From Aquimarina megaterium XH134 (lineage in GTDB: Bacteria > Bacteroidota > Bacteroidia > Flavobacteriales > Flavobacteriaceae), in assembly GCF_000520975.1 (NCBI RefSeq), contig NZ_JACB01000031.1:1-64000 (forward strand): a DNA stretch of 64,000 bases, written 5' to 3'. Shown piece after piece: positions 18,005 through 25,032 of this stretch (position 1 is the stretch's first letter; the number at the start of each line of letters is the position of its first letter). The notes below the pieces were generated by a model. The model searched no databases. It was not told the origin of the DNA and worked only from the letters and a program-made list of their open reading frames with translations. The translations under genes were made by a program, and so were the position numbers.

Positions 18005-18199
18005 ATGTTAATTATACCAGTTAAAGACGGAGAAAATATAGATAGAGCGTTAAAACGTTTTAAAAGAAAATTTGATCGAACAGGAACGATGCGTCAGCTT
18101 CGTAAACGTCAAGCGTTTTCAAAACCTTCTGTTGAAAGAAGAGCGCAGATTCAAAAAGCGCAATATATTCAGCACTTAAGAGATCAAGAAGAAATTTAA
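18005..18199 (+). CDS. rpsU: 30S ribosomal protein bS21
   Basis: A 64-residue basic protein matching bS21 (VKDGENIDRALKRFKRKFDR, then MRQLRKRQAFSKPSVERR). In Bacteroidota, bS21 with bS18 and bS6 helps sequester the anti-Shine-Dalgarno end of 16S rRNA, so these ribosomes largely ignore Shine-Dalgarno sites. The gene has its own promoter, a near-perfect ribosome-binding site and two hairpins after its stop codon, all pointing to an independently and probably autogenously controlled unit. It precedes a Xer-type recombinase gene. Confidence 0.97.
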   Translation: MLIIPVKDGENIDRALKRFKRKFDRTGTMRQLRKRQAFSKPSVERRAQIQKAQYIQHLRDQEEI

Positions 18200-18207
18200 A
18201 GGTAAAT

Positions 18208-18259
18208 AACGCTGTCTTTATAATGTTTCTTCTTGTGAAGAAACTAGACTGCCGTTTTT
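18208..18259 (+). terminator. First hairpin/terminator after rpsU
   Basis: A perfect inner stem (GTTTCTTC at 18225-18232 with GAAGAAAC at 18237-18244, loop TTGT) is enclosed by GTCT/AGAC and AACG/CGTT pairs and followed by TTTTT at 18255-18259. This gives a long, slightly interrupted terminator. Confidence 0.65.
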
Positions 18260-18272
18260 CAGTATAAATTTT

Positions 18273-18323
18273 AACCGTTAGGATGCTAAAAGTTTTATAC
18301 TTTTGTTTTCTAACGGTTTTTTT
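18273..18323 (+). terminator. Second terminator, abutting the recombinase start codon
   Basis: AACCGTTAG at 18273-18281 pairs perfectly with CTAACGGTT at 18310-18318. Inside, AAAAGT and ACTTTT can pair again. The T tract 18317-18323 ends directly before the ATG at 18324, so the next gene's leader is itself a terminator. Confidence 0.7.
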
Positions 18324-19214
18324 ATGTTTATTTCTGAGTTTATAGAGTACTTACTTCACGAAAAAAATTATTCTAAGCATACGGTAACAGCCTATAAAGC
18401 AGATTTGCTATCTTTTTTAGAATTCTATCAAACAGAATATGATACTTCTGAGATAGCCAATGCAAACTATGCTCAGATTCGTTCCTGGATTGTGAATCTT
18501 GTTAATGATGGTGTTTCTAATCGAACGATTAATAGAAAGGTCTCTTCTCTCAAAACATATTATAAATTTCTGCTTAAGTCAGAACAAATAGATAAGAACC
18601 CCCTGGCGAAGCACCAAGCTTTAAAAGCGCCTAAAAAGCTTCAAATACCATTTTCTACGCAAGAAGTAGAAGATGTTTTGAAAGGTTTAAGAGATGATCA
18701 GGATTTCGAAAGTGTTAGAGATAGGTTGATTGTAGAACTTTTTTATGCTACAGGAATAAGAAGAATAGAATTGGTGAATCTTAAGTTATCAGATGTAGAT
18801 ATAAATCAGAAGCAAATAAAAGTTTTAGGTAAACGTAATAAGGAAAGGTATTTGCCTCTTCTTTCGTCGGTTTGTGATACATTGAGCCTGTATTTGACTG
18901 TGAGATCTGATTTGATTAGGGAGCAAGAACCCTCCTTTTTGCTTTTGACAAAAAAAGGAGTTAAAATCTATGAAACACTTGTATATCGCATTATAAATGG
19001 TTATTTTAGTAAGGCATCTTCAAAAGTGAAAAAGAGTCCGCATATTTTAAGACATTCTTTTGCGACACATTTACTAAATGAAGGGGCAAATCTAAATGCT
19101 GTAAAAGAATTGCTTGGCCATTCTAGTTTAGCTGCTACTCAGGTATATACTCATCATAGTGTAGCTCAGTTAACAGAAGTGTATAAACAATCTCATCCAA
19201 GGAATAAAAAATAA
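18324..19214 (+). CDS. Tyrosine recombinase, XerC/XerD type
   Basis: A 296-residue protein of standard Xer length: an N-terminal SAM-like core-binding domain (about 1-85) and a catalytic domain carrying the full set Arg146, Lys170, His240, Arg243, His266 and Tyr275 (in TGIRRIEL, LGKRNKER, HILRHSFATHL, LLGHSSLAATQVYTH). It should resolve chromosome dimers at dif with a partner. Whether this is the XerC or XerD orthologue cannot be settled here. Nothing suggests an integrase of a mobile element; neighbours are housekeeping genes. I chose the ATG at 18324 over an in-frame TTG seven codons earlier because family members start at MFISEFIEYL. Confidence 0.92.
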   Translation: MFISEFIEYLLHEKNYSKHTVTAYKADLLSFLEFYQTEYDTSEIANANYAQIRSWIVNLVNDGVSNRTINRKVSSLKTYYKFLLKSEQIDKNPLAKHQALKAPKKLQIPFSTQEVEDVLKGLRDDQDFESVRDRLIVELFYATGIRRIELVNLKLSDVDINQKQIKVLGKRNKERYLPLLSSVCDTLSLYLTVRSDLIREQEPSFLLLTKKGVKIYETLVYRIINGYFSKASSKVKKSPHILRHSFATHLLNEGANLNAVKELLGHSSLAATQVYTHHSVAQLTEVYKQSHPRNKK

Positions 19215-19282
19215 AGATGAGTTGTTAGCTTATCAATCTTTTTGGCTTAAAATTTTGTTCAATCTAATTAAACTAACAACCT

Positions 19283-19585
19283 ATGAAAGTGAACTTGCAG
19301 TCCGTAAATTTTAATGTAGATCAAAAGTTGGTGAATTTTACTCAAACTAAATTGGATAAGTTAGAAACTCATTTTAATCGAATAATTCATGCAGATGTAT
19401 TTTTGAAAGTTATGAATACGAGTAGTAAAGAAAATAAAATTACGGAGATTTTATTGAGTGTGCCGGGAGACGAATTTATGATAAAAAAAATTAACAAATC
19501 CTTTGAAGAAGGTGTAGATGAGTGTGTTAGTTCGTTAGAAAGACAACTTAGAAAGCGTAAAGAAAAATTAAATGCACATGTTTGA
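19283..19585 (+). CDS. hpf: Ribosome hibernation-promoting factor (short HPF/RaiA family)
   Basis: A 100-residue protein with the beta-alpha-beta-beta-beta-alpha pattern of the HPF/RaiA (S30AE) family: LQSVNFNVDQKLVNFTQTKL at the start and a basic C-terminal helix (ERQLRKRKEKL). The length is that of the short form, which lacks the dimerising C-terminal domain of long HPF. It should bind the 30S decoding centre and idle ribosomes in slow growth. It sits in a translation-rich neighbourhood between the recombinase gene and the tRNA-tuf operon. Confidence 0.9.
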   Translation: MKVNLQSVNFNVDQKLVNFTQTKLDKLETHFNRIIHADVFLKVMNTSSKENKITEILLSVPGDEFMIKKINKSFEEGVDECVSSLERQLRKRKEKLNAHV

Positions 19586-19606
19586 CTATTTTTTTTGAAA
19601 AATAGT

Positions 19607-19636
19607 TTTGTGAAAGAAATAAATTCTATACATTTG
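19607..19636 (+). promoter_or_regulatory. Promoter ahead of the tRNA-Thr(UGU) gene
   Basis: TTTG at 19607-19610 and TACATTTG at 19629-19636 with an 18-base spacer. It starts the tRNA-tuf region, immediately followed by a terminator-like hairpin. Confidence 0.6.
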
Positions 19637-19637
19637 C

Positions 19638-19664
19638 AGTCCGTTAGAAATAGCGGACTTTTTT
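19638..19664 (+). terminator. Terminator-like hairpin in the tRNA leader
   Basis: AGTCCG at 19638-19643 pairs with CGGACT at 19654-19659 across a 10-base loop, and TTTTTT follows. It may end the hpf transcript, or attenuate transcription begun at the promoter just before it. Confidence 0.55.
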
Positions 19665-19686
19665 ATGTTCTAAAACATGGTGAAAA

Positions 19687-19760
19687 GCCGATGTAGCTCA
19701 GCTGGCTAGAGCAGCTGATTTGTAATCAGCAGGTCGTGGGTTCGAGTCCCTCCATCGGCT
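19687..19760 (+). tRNA. tRNA-Thr (anticodon UGU)
   Basis: A 74-base cloverleaf: acceptor arm GCCGATG/CATCGGC, D arm GCTC...GAGC, anticodon stem GCTGA/TCAGC with loop TTTGTAA (anticodon TGT), T arm GTGGG TTCGAGT CCCTC, discriminator T. No CCA is encoded. It opens the Thr-Tyr-Gly-Thr-tuf array; a near-identical copy lies at 62443-62516. Confidence 0.97.
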
Positions 19761-19809
19761 CTAAAAAAGCATTTTTTTTAAATAAAAAATAAAGCTTTTT
19801 AAATAGAAT

Positions 19810-19839
19810 TTTGAATTGTAAAATAAATGACTATTTTTG
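19810..19839 (+). promoter_or_regulatory. Promoter ahead of tRNA-Tyr
   Basis: TTTG at 19810-19813 and TATTTTTG at 19832-19839, spacer 18 bases. A second promoter in the tRNA array, 48 bases before tRNA-Tyr. Confidence 0.6.
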
Positions 19840-19887
19840 CGCACTCAAAATTCATAAGTTCATTTTAAAATATTGAATTTTTTAATC

Positions 19888-19969
<82 letters not shown>

Positions 19970-20069
19970 CATAATTTTGAAATAAGCATCAACTTAATTT
20001 GTCTAGATGTTTTTTTAAAAGAAGTTAAAAATAAAATTCTGTTCTGATATTTTTAATTCAGAACTAAAA

Positions 20070-20142
20070 GCGGGAGTAGCTCAGTTGGTAGAGCGTCAGC
20101 CTTCCAAGCTGAATGTCGCCAGTTCGAACCTGGTCTCCCGCT
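20070..20142 (+). tRNA. tRNA-Gly (anticodon UCC)
   Basis: A 73-base tRNA: acceptor GCGGGAG/CTCCCGC, anticodon stem TCAGC/GCTGA with loop CTTCCAA, T arm GCCAG TTCGAAC CTGGT, discriminator T. A 7-base inverted repeat (GTTCTGA/TCAGAAC, 20041-20064) lies just upstream. Confidence 0.96.
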
Positions 20143-20188
20143 CTAAGAATTTTCTTTACGTTCAAATAATGTATTTGATTAGTAAAAG

Positions 20189-20234
20189 AAAACAGGGTGA
20201 AAAGCCTGTGTAGAGAGTAGAGCCTGTTTTTTTT
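20189..20234 (+). terminator. Terminator between tRNA-Gly and tRNA-Thr(GGU)
   Basis: AAAACAGG at 20189-20196 pairs with CCTGTTTT at 20223-20230, followed by further T. ACAGG can pair instead with CCTGT at 20205-20209, a mutually exclusive hairpin, so this could act as an attenuator within the array. Confidence 0.55.
20198..20223 (+). pseudogene. Possible 5' fragment of a tRNA-Thr gene
   Basis: TGAAAAGCC at 20198-20206 followed by TGTGTAG repeats the start and 5' flank of tRNA-Thr(UGU) (19681-19696) with two mismatches, and TAGAGC follows after a short gap, as in the D arm. The rest of a tRNA is absent. It may be a relic of unequal recombination among the tRNA genes; chance similarity is not excluded. 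Confidence 0.3.
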
Positions 20235-20372
20235 GAGGTTTTAGCTCTAAAATAGAGCAAATCTTAATTGTAAATAATTAAGGTTGGATTTTTAACATAA
20301 ATGTAATGATTGATCGGATTTCTTTCTTATAGTATTGAAAGTGCTCTGATTTGTCATTATACTCATTAAAAA

Positions 20373-20444
20373 GCCGGTGTAGCTCAGGGGTAGAGCGTTT
20401 CCTTGGTAAGGAAGAGGTCACGAGTTCAAATCTCGTCATTGGCT
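20373..20444 (+). tRNA. tRNA-Thr (anticodon GGU)
   Basis: A 72-base tRNA: anticodon stem TTTCC/GGAAG with loop TTGGTAA, T arm ACGAG TTCAAAT CTCGT, discriminator T. The acceptor arm GCCGGTG/CATTGGC has two G-T pairs. It lies 58 bases before tuf, so the two are probably cotranscribed. Confidence 0.95.
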
Positions 20445-20502
20445 CTAGGTTCAGAATTTTGAATTGAACACTAATATATAACTTAGATTAAATAAATTAA
20501 TT

Positions 20503-21690
20503 ATGGCAAAGGAAACTTTTGATCGTTCCAAACCGCACTTAAATATTGGTACTATTGGACACGTTGATCACGGTAAAACGACTTTAACTGCTGCGATTAC
20601 TAAAGTATTAGCAGATGCAGGTCTTTCTGAAGCGAGAGATTTTGATCAAATCGATAATGCTCCAGAAGAAAAAGAAAGAGGTATTACTATTAATACATCT
20701 CATGTTGAGTACCAAACTGAGAATCGTCATTATGCGCACGTTGATTGTCCAGGTCACGCCGATTATGTAAAGAACATGGTTACTGGTGCTGCACAAATGG
20801 ACGGAGCGATCTTAGTAGTTGCTGCTACAGATGGTCCTATGCCACAAACTCGTGAACATATACTTTTAGGTCGCCAGGTAGGTATTCCTAGAATCGTTGT
20901 ATTCCTTAATAAAGTGGATATGGTTGATGATGAGGAATTATTAGAGCTTGTTGAGATGGAAGTTAGAGATCTTTTATCTTTCTACGAATATGATGGTGAT
21001 AATGGTCCTGTAATTTCTGGTTCAGCTCTTGGAGCTCTTAATGGTGAGCAAAAATGGGTTGATACAGTTTTAGAATTAATGAAAGCTGTAGATGCTTGGA
21101 TCGAATTACCTAAGCGTGATGTAGAAAAAGATTTCTTAATGCCGATTGAAGATGTATTTTCTATTACAGGTCGTGGTACTGTTGCTACAGGTCGTATAGA
21201 AACAGGTATCGCTAATACTGGAGATCCAGTTGAGATTATTGGTATGGGAGCTGAAAAGCTTACTTCTACTATAACAGGTATCGAGATGTTCCGTCAAATC
21301 CTTGATAGAGGTGAGGCAGGAGATAATGCTGGTATCCTATTAAGAGGTATTGAGAAAACTCAGATTTCTCGTGGTATGGTAATCACTAAACCTGGTTCTG
21401 TAACTCCACATAAAAAATTCAAAGCTGAGGTGTATATCCTTAAGAAAGAAGAAGGTGGACGTCACACTCCATTCCATAATAACTACCGTCCTCAGTTTTA
21501 TGTACGTACAACTGATGTAACAGGAAATATTGCTCTTCCTGATGGAGTTGAAATGGTAATGCCTGGAGATAACTTAACAATTACTGTTGAGCTTATTCAG
21601 ACAATTGCAATGAATGTAGGTCTTCGTTTTGCGATCCGTGAAGGTGGTAGAACAGTAGGTGCCGGTCAGGTAACTGAAATTTTAGACTAA
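20503..21690 (+). CDS. tuf: Elongation factor Tu
   Basis: A 395-residue translation GTPase: G1 GHVDHGKTT, switch region [13 protein letters not shown]3 DCPGHADY, G4 NKVDMVDD, then the two beta-barrel domains ([18 protein letters not shown] near residue 215). It delivers aminoacyl-tRNA to the ribosome. It is preceded by Thr, Tyr, Gly and Thr tRNA genes in the same order as in the E. coli tufB operon and followed by tRNA-Trp and secE. No Shine-Dalgarno sequence precedes the ATG, which follows an AT-rich leader. Confidence 0.98.
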   Translation: MAKETFDRSKPHLNIGTIGHVDHGKTTLTAAITKVLADAGLSEARDFDQIDNAPEEKERGITINTSHVEYQTENRHYAHVDCPGHADYVKNMVTGAAQMDGAILVVAATDGPMPQTREHILLGRQVGIPRIVVFLNKVDMVDDEELLELVEMEVRDLLSFYEYDGDNGPVISGSALGALNGEQKWVDTVLELMKAVDAWIELPKRDVEKDFLMPIEDVFSITGRGTVATGRIETGIANTGDPVEIIGMGAEKLTSTITGIEMFRQILDRGEAGDNAGILLRGIEKTQISRGMVITKPGSVTPHKKFKAEVYILKKEEGGRHTPFHNNYRPQFYVRTTDVTGNIALPDGVEMVMPGDNLTITVELIQTIAMNVGLRFAIREGGRTVGAGQVTEILD

Positions 21691-21712
21691 TACAAGATAG
21701 TATATAAAAGTT

Positions 21713-21738
21713 AAGGTATTCGTTGATACGAATACCTT
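21713..21738 (+). terminator. Hairpin between tuf and tRNA-Trp
   Basis: AAGGTATTCG at 21713-21722 pairs perfectly with CGAATACCTT at 21729-21738 around TTGATA. There is no T tract; it may stabilise the tuf 3' end, terminate partially, or mark a processing point before tRNA-Trp. Confidence 0.5.
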
Positions 21739-21748
21739 GACTTATGTT

Positions 21749-21821
21749 ACGGGTTTAGCTCAGTTGGTAGAGCACTGGTCTCCAAAACCAGGTGTCGGGA
21801 GTTCGAGTCTCTCAACCCGTG
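21749..21821 (+). tRNA. tRNA-Trp (anticodon CCA)
   Basis: A 73-base tRNA: acceptor ACGGGTT/AACCCGT, anticodon stem CTGGT/ACCAG with loop CTCCAAA, T arm GGGAG TTCGAGT CTCTC, discriminator G. It sits between tuf and secE, a placement seen in many bacteria. Confidence 0.96.
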
Positions 21822-21924
21822 CAAAGTCAATCAATATTGTATATATACAGTAATAGATTGTTATAATAATGAGTTTTATAACGAAATTAAAATTTGTTTT
21901 TGATTCGTTTAAAAAATAAACAAG

Positions 21925-22122
21925 ATGGCTGGACTAGTAAATTACATTGCAGAATCATATAATGAGCTAAAGAATCATGTGACTTGGACCCCTTGGGCAG
22001 AAGCACAAAGACTTACTTTGATTGTAATCGTTTTTTCGGTTATTTTTTCCTTAGTTATCTGGGGTATAGATACTGCATTTAGTAATGTGATAGAATATTA
22101 TTTTACTTTAGTTAAATCTTAA
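21925..22122 (+). CDS. secE: Preprotein translocase subunit SecE
   Basis: A 65-residue protein with one membrane helix (about residues 31-60), preceded by the conserved amphipathic segment YNELKNHVTWTPWAEAQR. It clamps SecY in the inner-membrane SecYEG channel. The short form is typical outside Gammaproteobacteria. It is followed after nine bases by nusG, as in most bacteria. Confidence 0.96.
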   Translation: MAGLVNYIAESYNELKNHVTWTPWAEAQRLTLIVIVFSVIFSLVIWGIDTAFSNVIEYYFTLVKS

Positions 22123-22131
22123 ATTTTTAAA

Positions 22132-22686
22132 ATGGCTGAAGTAGATAATACGAAGAAATGGTACGTGGTAAGAGCGGTAAGCGGTCAGGAAAATAAAGTT
22201 AAAGACTATATCGAGCGAGAGATTGCTCATATGGGACTTGAAGATTATGTTTCTCAGATTCTTGTACCTACAGAAAAAGTAGTGCAGATTCGTAATGGAA
22301 AAAAAATAAATAAAGAAAGAGTGTATTTTCCTGGTTATGTTATGATAGAAGCTAACCTTTCTGGAGAAATACCACATATCATTAAATCTATTAATGGTGT
22401 AATAGGTTTTCTTGGTGAAGTAAAAGGAGGAGATCCTGTGCCACTAAGAAAAGCAGAAATTAATAGAATGCTAGGTAAGGTTGATGAACTTGCAGTTAAA
22501 ACTGATAACGTTGCAATTCCTTACACAGTAGGAGAGACAGTAAAAGTTATCGATGGACCATTTAACGGATTTAATGGTACTGTTGAAAAAGTAAACGAAG
22601 AGAAGCGTAAACTCGAGGTAATGGTTAAGATTTTCGGAAGAAAAACGCCATTAGAATTGAGTTATATGCAAGTAGAAAAAATATAA
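22132..22686 (+). CDS. nusG: Transcription termination/antitermination factor NusG
   Basis: A 184-residue protein with the NGN domain (KWYVVRAVSGQENKVKDYIE, RVYFPGYVMIEA) and a C-terminal KOW domain (GETVKVIDGPFNGFNGTVE). It binds RNA polymerase and links it to Rho or the ribosome. This is the general housekeeping copy, judged by its position in the secE-nusG-rplK cluster, not a specialised polysaccharide-locus paralogue. Confidence 0.97.
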   Translation: MAEVDNTKKWYVVRAVSGQENKVKDYIEREIAHMGLEDYVSQILVPTEKVVQIRNGKKINKERVYFPGYVMIEANLSGEIPHIIKSINGVIGFLGEVKGGDPVPLRKAEINRMLGKVDELAVKTDNVAIPYTVGETVKVIDGPFNGFNGTVEKVNEEKRKLEVMVKIFGRKTPLELSYMQVEKI

Positions 22687-22711
22687 TAATTGTTACATTA
22701 TAGATCCAGAG

Positions 22712-22740
22712 TTGTTCTTTTGCTTCCACTTATAGAACAA
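22712..22740 (+). promoter_or_regulatory. Leader hairpin before rplK (candidate L1 control site)
   Basis: TTGTTCT at 22712-22718 pairs with AGAACAA at 22734-22740, inside the 75-base gap before rplK. In other bacteria L1 represses the L11-L1 operon by binding this leader; whether this hairpin mimics the rRNA site is untested. Confidence 0.35.
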
Positions 22741-22761
22741 TTCTAATTTAAAATTAGAAAA

Positions 22762-23199
22762 ATGGCTAAAGAGATAGGTAAAGTAGTAAAATTACAAGTG
22801 CGTGGAGGAGCGGCAAACCCATCCCCACCAGTTGGACCTGCTTTAGGTGCTGCCGGAGTAAATATCATGGAATTCTGTAAGCAATTCAATGGTAGAACAC
22901 AAGATAAAGCTGGTAAAGTATTACCAGTGGTAATTAATGTGTACACAGACAAGTCTTTTGACTTTGTTATCAAAACTCCACCAGCAGCTGTTCAGATACT
23001 GGAAGCAGCAAAACAGAAAAAAGGTTCTGGAGAGCCTAATCGTAAAAAAGTAGCTAGTGTTACTTGGGATCAAGTTCGTACAATCGCAGAAGATAAAATG
23101 CAGGATTTAAATGCATTTACTGTAGAATCTGCTATGAAAATGATTGCTGGTACTGCTCGCTCAATGGGTGTAACTGTAAAAGGACAAGCTCCTTTTTAA
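22762..23199 (+). CDS. rplK: 50S ribosomal protein uL11
   Basis: A 145-residue protein of standard L11 length. The proline-rich N-terminal segment ([25 protein letters not shown]) and the C-terminal rRNA-binding domain ([22 protein letters not shown]) are both complete. It forms part of the GTPase-associated centre. The next gene, rplA, starts 18 bases downstream. Confidence 0.98.
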   Translation: MAKEIGKVVKLQVRGGAANPSPPVGPALGAAGVNIMEFCKQFNGRTQDKAGKVLPVVINVYTDKSFDFVIKTPPAAVQILEAAKQKKGSGEPNRKKVASVTWDQVRTIAEDKMQDLNAFTVESAMKMIAGTARSMGVTVKGQAPF

Positions 23200-23217
23200 T
23201 CCAAAAACGTTTACAAA

Positions 23218-23913
23218 ATGGCAAAAGTAACTAAAAAGCAAAAGGAAGCAAACGCTAAAGTTGATAAAAACAAAGCGTATTCATTAGATGAAGCTTCTGC
23301 TTTAGTAAAAGAAATAACAAGCGTAAATTTTGATGCTTCTGTAGATCTTGCTGTTCGTCTGAACGTAGATCCACGTAAAGCAAATCAAATGGTGCGTGGT
23401 GTGGTAACTTTACCTCACGGAACAGGAAAAGATGTTAAAGTATTAGCATTAGTAACACCAGATAAAGAAGCCGAAGCAAAAGAAGCAGGTGCTGATTTTG
23501 TTGGCCTTGATGAATATCTTGATAAAATCAAAGGCGGATGGACAGATGTTGATGTAATCATCACCATGCCTAGCGTTATGGGTAAATTAGGACCATTAGG
23601 TAGAGTATTAGGACCTCGTGGATTAATGCCTAACCCAAAAACTGGAACAGTAACAATGGATGTTTCAAAAGCAGTTTCTGATGTAAAGGCAGGTAAGATT
23701 GATTTTAAAGTAGATAAAACTGGTATTGTTCATGCAGCAATAGGTAAATCTTCTTTTGATGCCGAGAAAATAGCAGGAAACGCTAAAGAATTATTAACAA
23801 CATTGGTAAAGTTGAAGCCACAGACAGCAAAAGGAATATATATTAAATCAATATATATATCTTCTACTATGAGTCCTGGTGTAGAAATTGATACTAAAAA
23901 CTTTGCTGGGTAA
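23218..23913 (+). CDS. rplA: 50S ribosomal protein uL1
   Basis: A 231-residue protein with the L1 signatures ([45 protein letters not shown]). It forms the mobile L1 stalk and often represses its own operon. It has a normal length and lies in the conserved rplKAJL order. Confidence 0.98.
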   Translation: MAKVTKKQKEANAKVDKNKAYSLDEASALVKEITSVNFDASVDLAVRLNVDPRKANQMVRGVVTLPHGTGKDVKVLALVTPDKEAEAKEAGADFVGLDEYLDKIKGGWTDVDVIITMPSVMGKLGPLGRVLGPRGLMPNPKTGTVTMDVSKAVSDVKAGKIDFKVDKTGIVHAAIGKSSFDAEKIAGNAKELLTTLVKLKPQTAKGIYIKSIYISSTMSPGVEIDTKNFAG

Positions 23914-23928
23914 TTAAGATAAACGATT

Positions 23929-24450
23929 ATGACAAGAGAAGAAAAATCACTAGTAATTGAAGACTTAACTGCTCAGTTAGCTGATAACACTAATATCTAT
24001 TTAGCAGATATTTCAGGATTGGATGCAGGAACGACTTCAAATTTACGTAGAGCTTGTTTTAAAGCTAATGTATCATTAAAAGTAGTTAAGAATACACTCC
24101 TTGCAAAAGCAATGGAGAACTCAGATAAAGATTTTGGAGAATTACCAACTACATTAAAAGGTAATACTTCCATTATGTTTGCTGAAACCGGAAATGCACC
24201 AGCAAAGGTGATTAAGGAGTTTCGTAAGAAATCTGAAAAACCTTTGTTAAAAGGAGCATTTATAGAAGAGGCAGTATATGTAGGTGACGAAAACTTAGAC
24301 GCTTTAGTTAATATTAAGTCTAAGGAAGAAGTTATCGGAGACATTATTGGTCTATTACAATCACCAGCTAAGAATGTTATTTCAGCATTAAAATCAAGTG
24401 GTGGTACTATAGCCGGTATTCTTAAAACGTTATCCGAAAAAGAAGGATAA
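23929..24450 (+). CDS. rplJ: 50S ribosomal protein uL10
   Basis: A 173-residue protein with the L10 N-terminal rRNA-binding domain (NIYLADISGLDAGTTSNLRR, VVKNTLLAKAM) and a C-terminal helix that carries L7/L12 dimers. Only 15 bases separate it from rplA, too short for the long L10-binding leader seen in many bacteria, so control of the L10-L12 pair must lie elsewhere or be absent. Confidence 0.97.
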   Translation: MTREEKSLVIEDLTAQLADNTNIYLADISGLDAGTTSNLRRACFKANVSLKVVKNTLLAKAMENSDKDFGELPTTLKGNTSIMFAETGNAPAKVIKEFRKKSEKPLLKGAFIEEAVYVGDENLDALVNIKSKEEVIGDIIGLLQSPAKNVISALKSSGGTIAGILKTLSEKEG

Positions 24451-24518
24451 TTAATAGTAGTGTACGCACTTTTTAACAATTATATTTCAATTAAAAAAAT
24501 TATTTAAAACGATAGAAA

Positions 24519-24896
24519 ATGGCAGATTTAAAAGATTTCGCAGAACAATTAGTTAACTTAACAGTAAAAGAAGTTAATGAGTTAGCTGATATATTAAAAG
24601 AAGAATATGGTATCGAACCTGCTGCTGCTGCAGTAGCTGTAGCTGCTGGCGGTGGTGCTGGTGGAGGAGATGCTGCTGAAGAAAAAACAGAATTTGATGT
24701 AATCCTTAAGGCTGCAGGTGGTGCTAAACTAGCTGTTGTAAAACTTGTAAAAGAACTTACAGGTCTTGGTCTTAAAGATGCTAAAGGATTAGTTGATGAA
24801 GCTCCTAAAGCAATCAAAGAAGGAATATCTAAAGATGAAGCAGAAGCTCTTAAAGCACAATTAGAAGAGGCTGGAGCTGAGGTTGAGCTTAAATAA
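24519..24896 (+). CDS. rplL: 50S ribosomal protein bL12
   Basis: A 125-residue acidic stalk protein: N-terminal dimerisation domain ([19 protein letters not shown]), an alanine/glycine-rich hinge, and the C-terminal factor-binding domain ([20 protein letters not shown]). It recruits translation GTPases. It is separated from rpoB by 136 bases that hold a strong hairpin. Confidence 0.98.
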   Translation: MADLKDFAEQLVNLTVKEVNELADILKEEYGIEPAAAAVAVAAGGGAGGGDAAEEKTEFDVILKAAGGAKLAVVKLVKELTGLGLKDAKGLVDEAPKAIKEGISKDEAEALKAQLEEAGAEVELK

Positions 24897-24918
24897 GCTT
24901 ACCATATATTGACATATA

Positions 24919-24961
24919 GGTTTAGACCCATCATGCAATGATGCCTGATGAGGTCTAAACC
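24919..24961 (+). terminator. Hairpin between rplL and rpoB (possible partial terminator)
   Basis: GGTTTAGACC at 24919-24928 pairs perfectly with GGTCTAAACC at 24952-24961. Inside, CATCA/TGATG and GCA/TGC extend the structure to about 18 pairs with an ATGA loop. No T tract follows, so read-through into rpoB is expected; it is placed like the rplL-rpoB attenuator of other bacteria. Confidence 0.6.
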
Positions 24962-25032
24962 ATTTTGCGTATATAAACATTAAGTTATAAATACGCACCC
25001 TTTTTTAAATTTTAATTTAATTCCGTCCATTG

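Noticed and set aside
18324..19214. Xer recombinase as a sign of an integrative element
   Set aside because: Neighbours are core genes, length and motifs fit housekeeping Xer proteins, and no attachment-site repeats or phage genes were seen, although tRNA genes are close.
24500..24817. 105-codon minus-strand frame opposite rplL
   Set aside because: Alanine/proline/serine-rich antisense of the L12 hinge; not a plausible gene.
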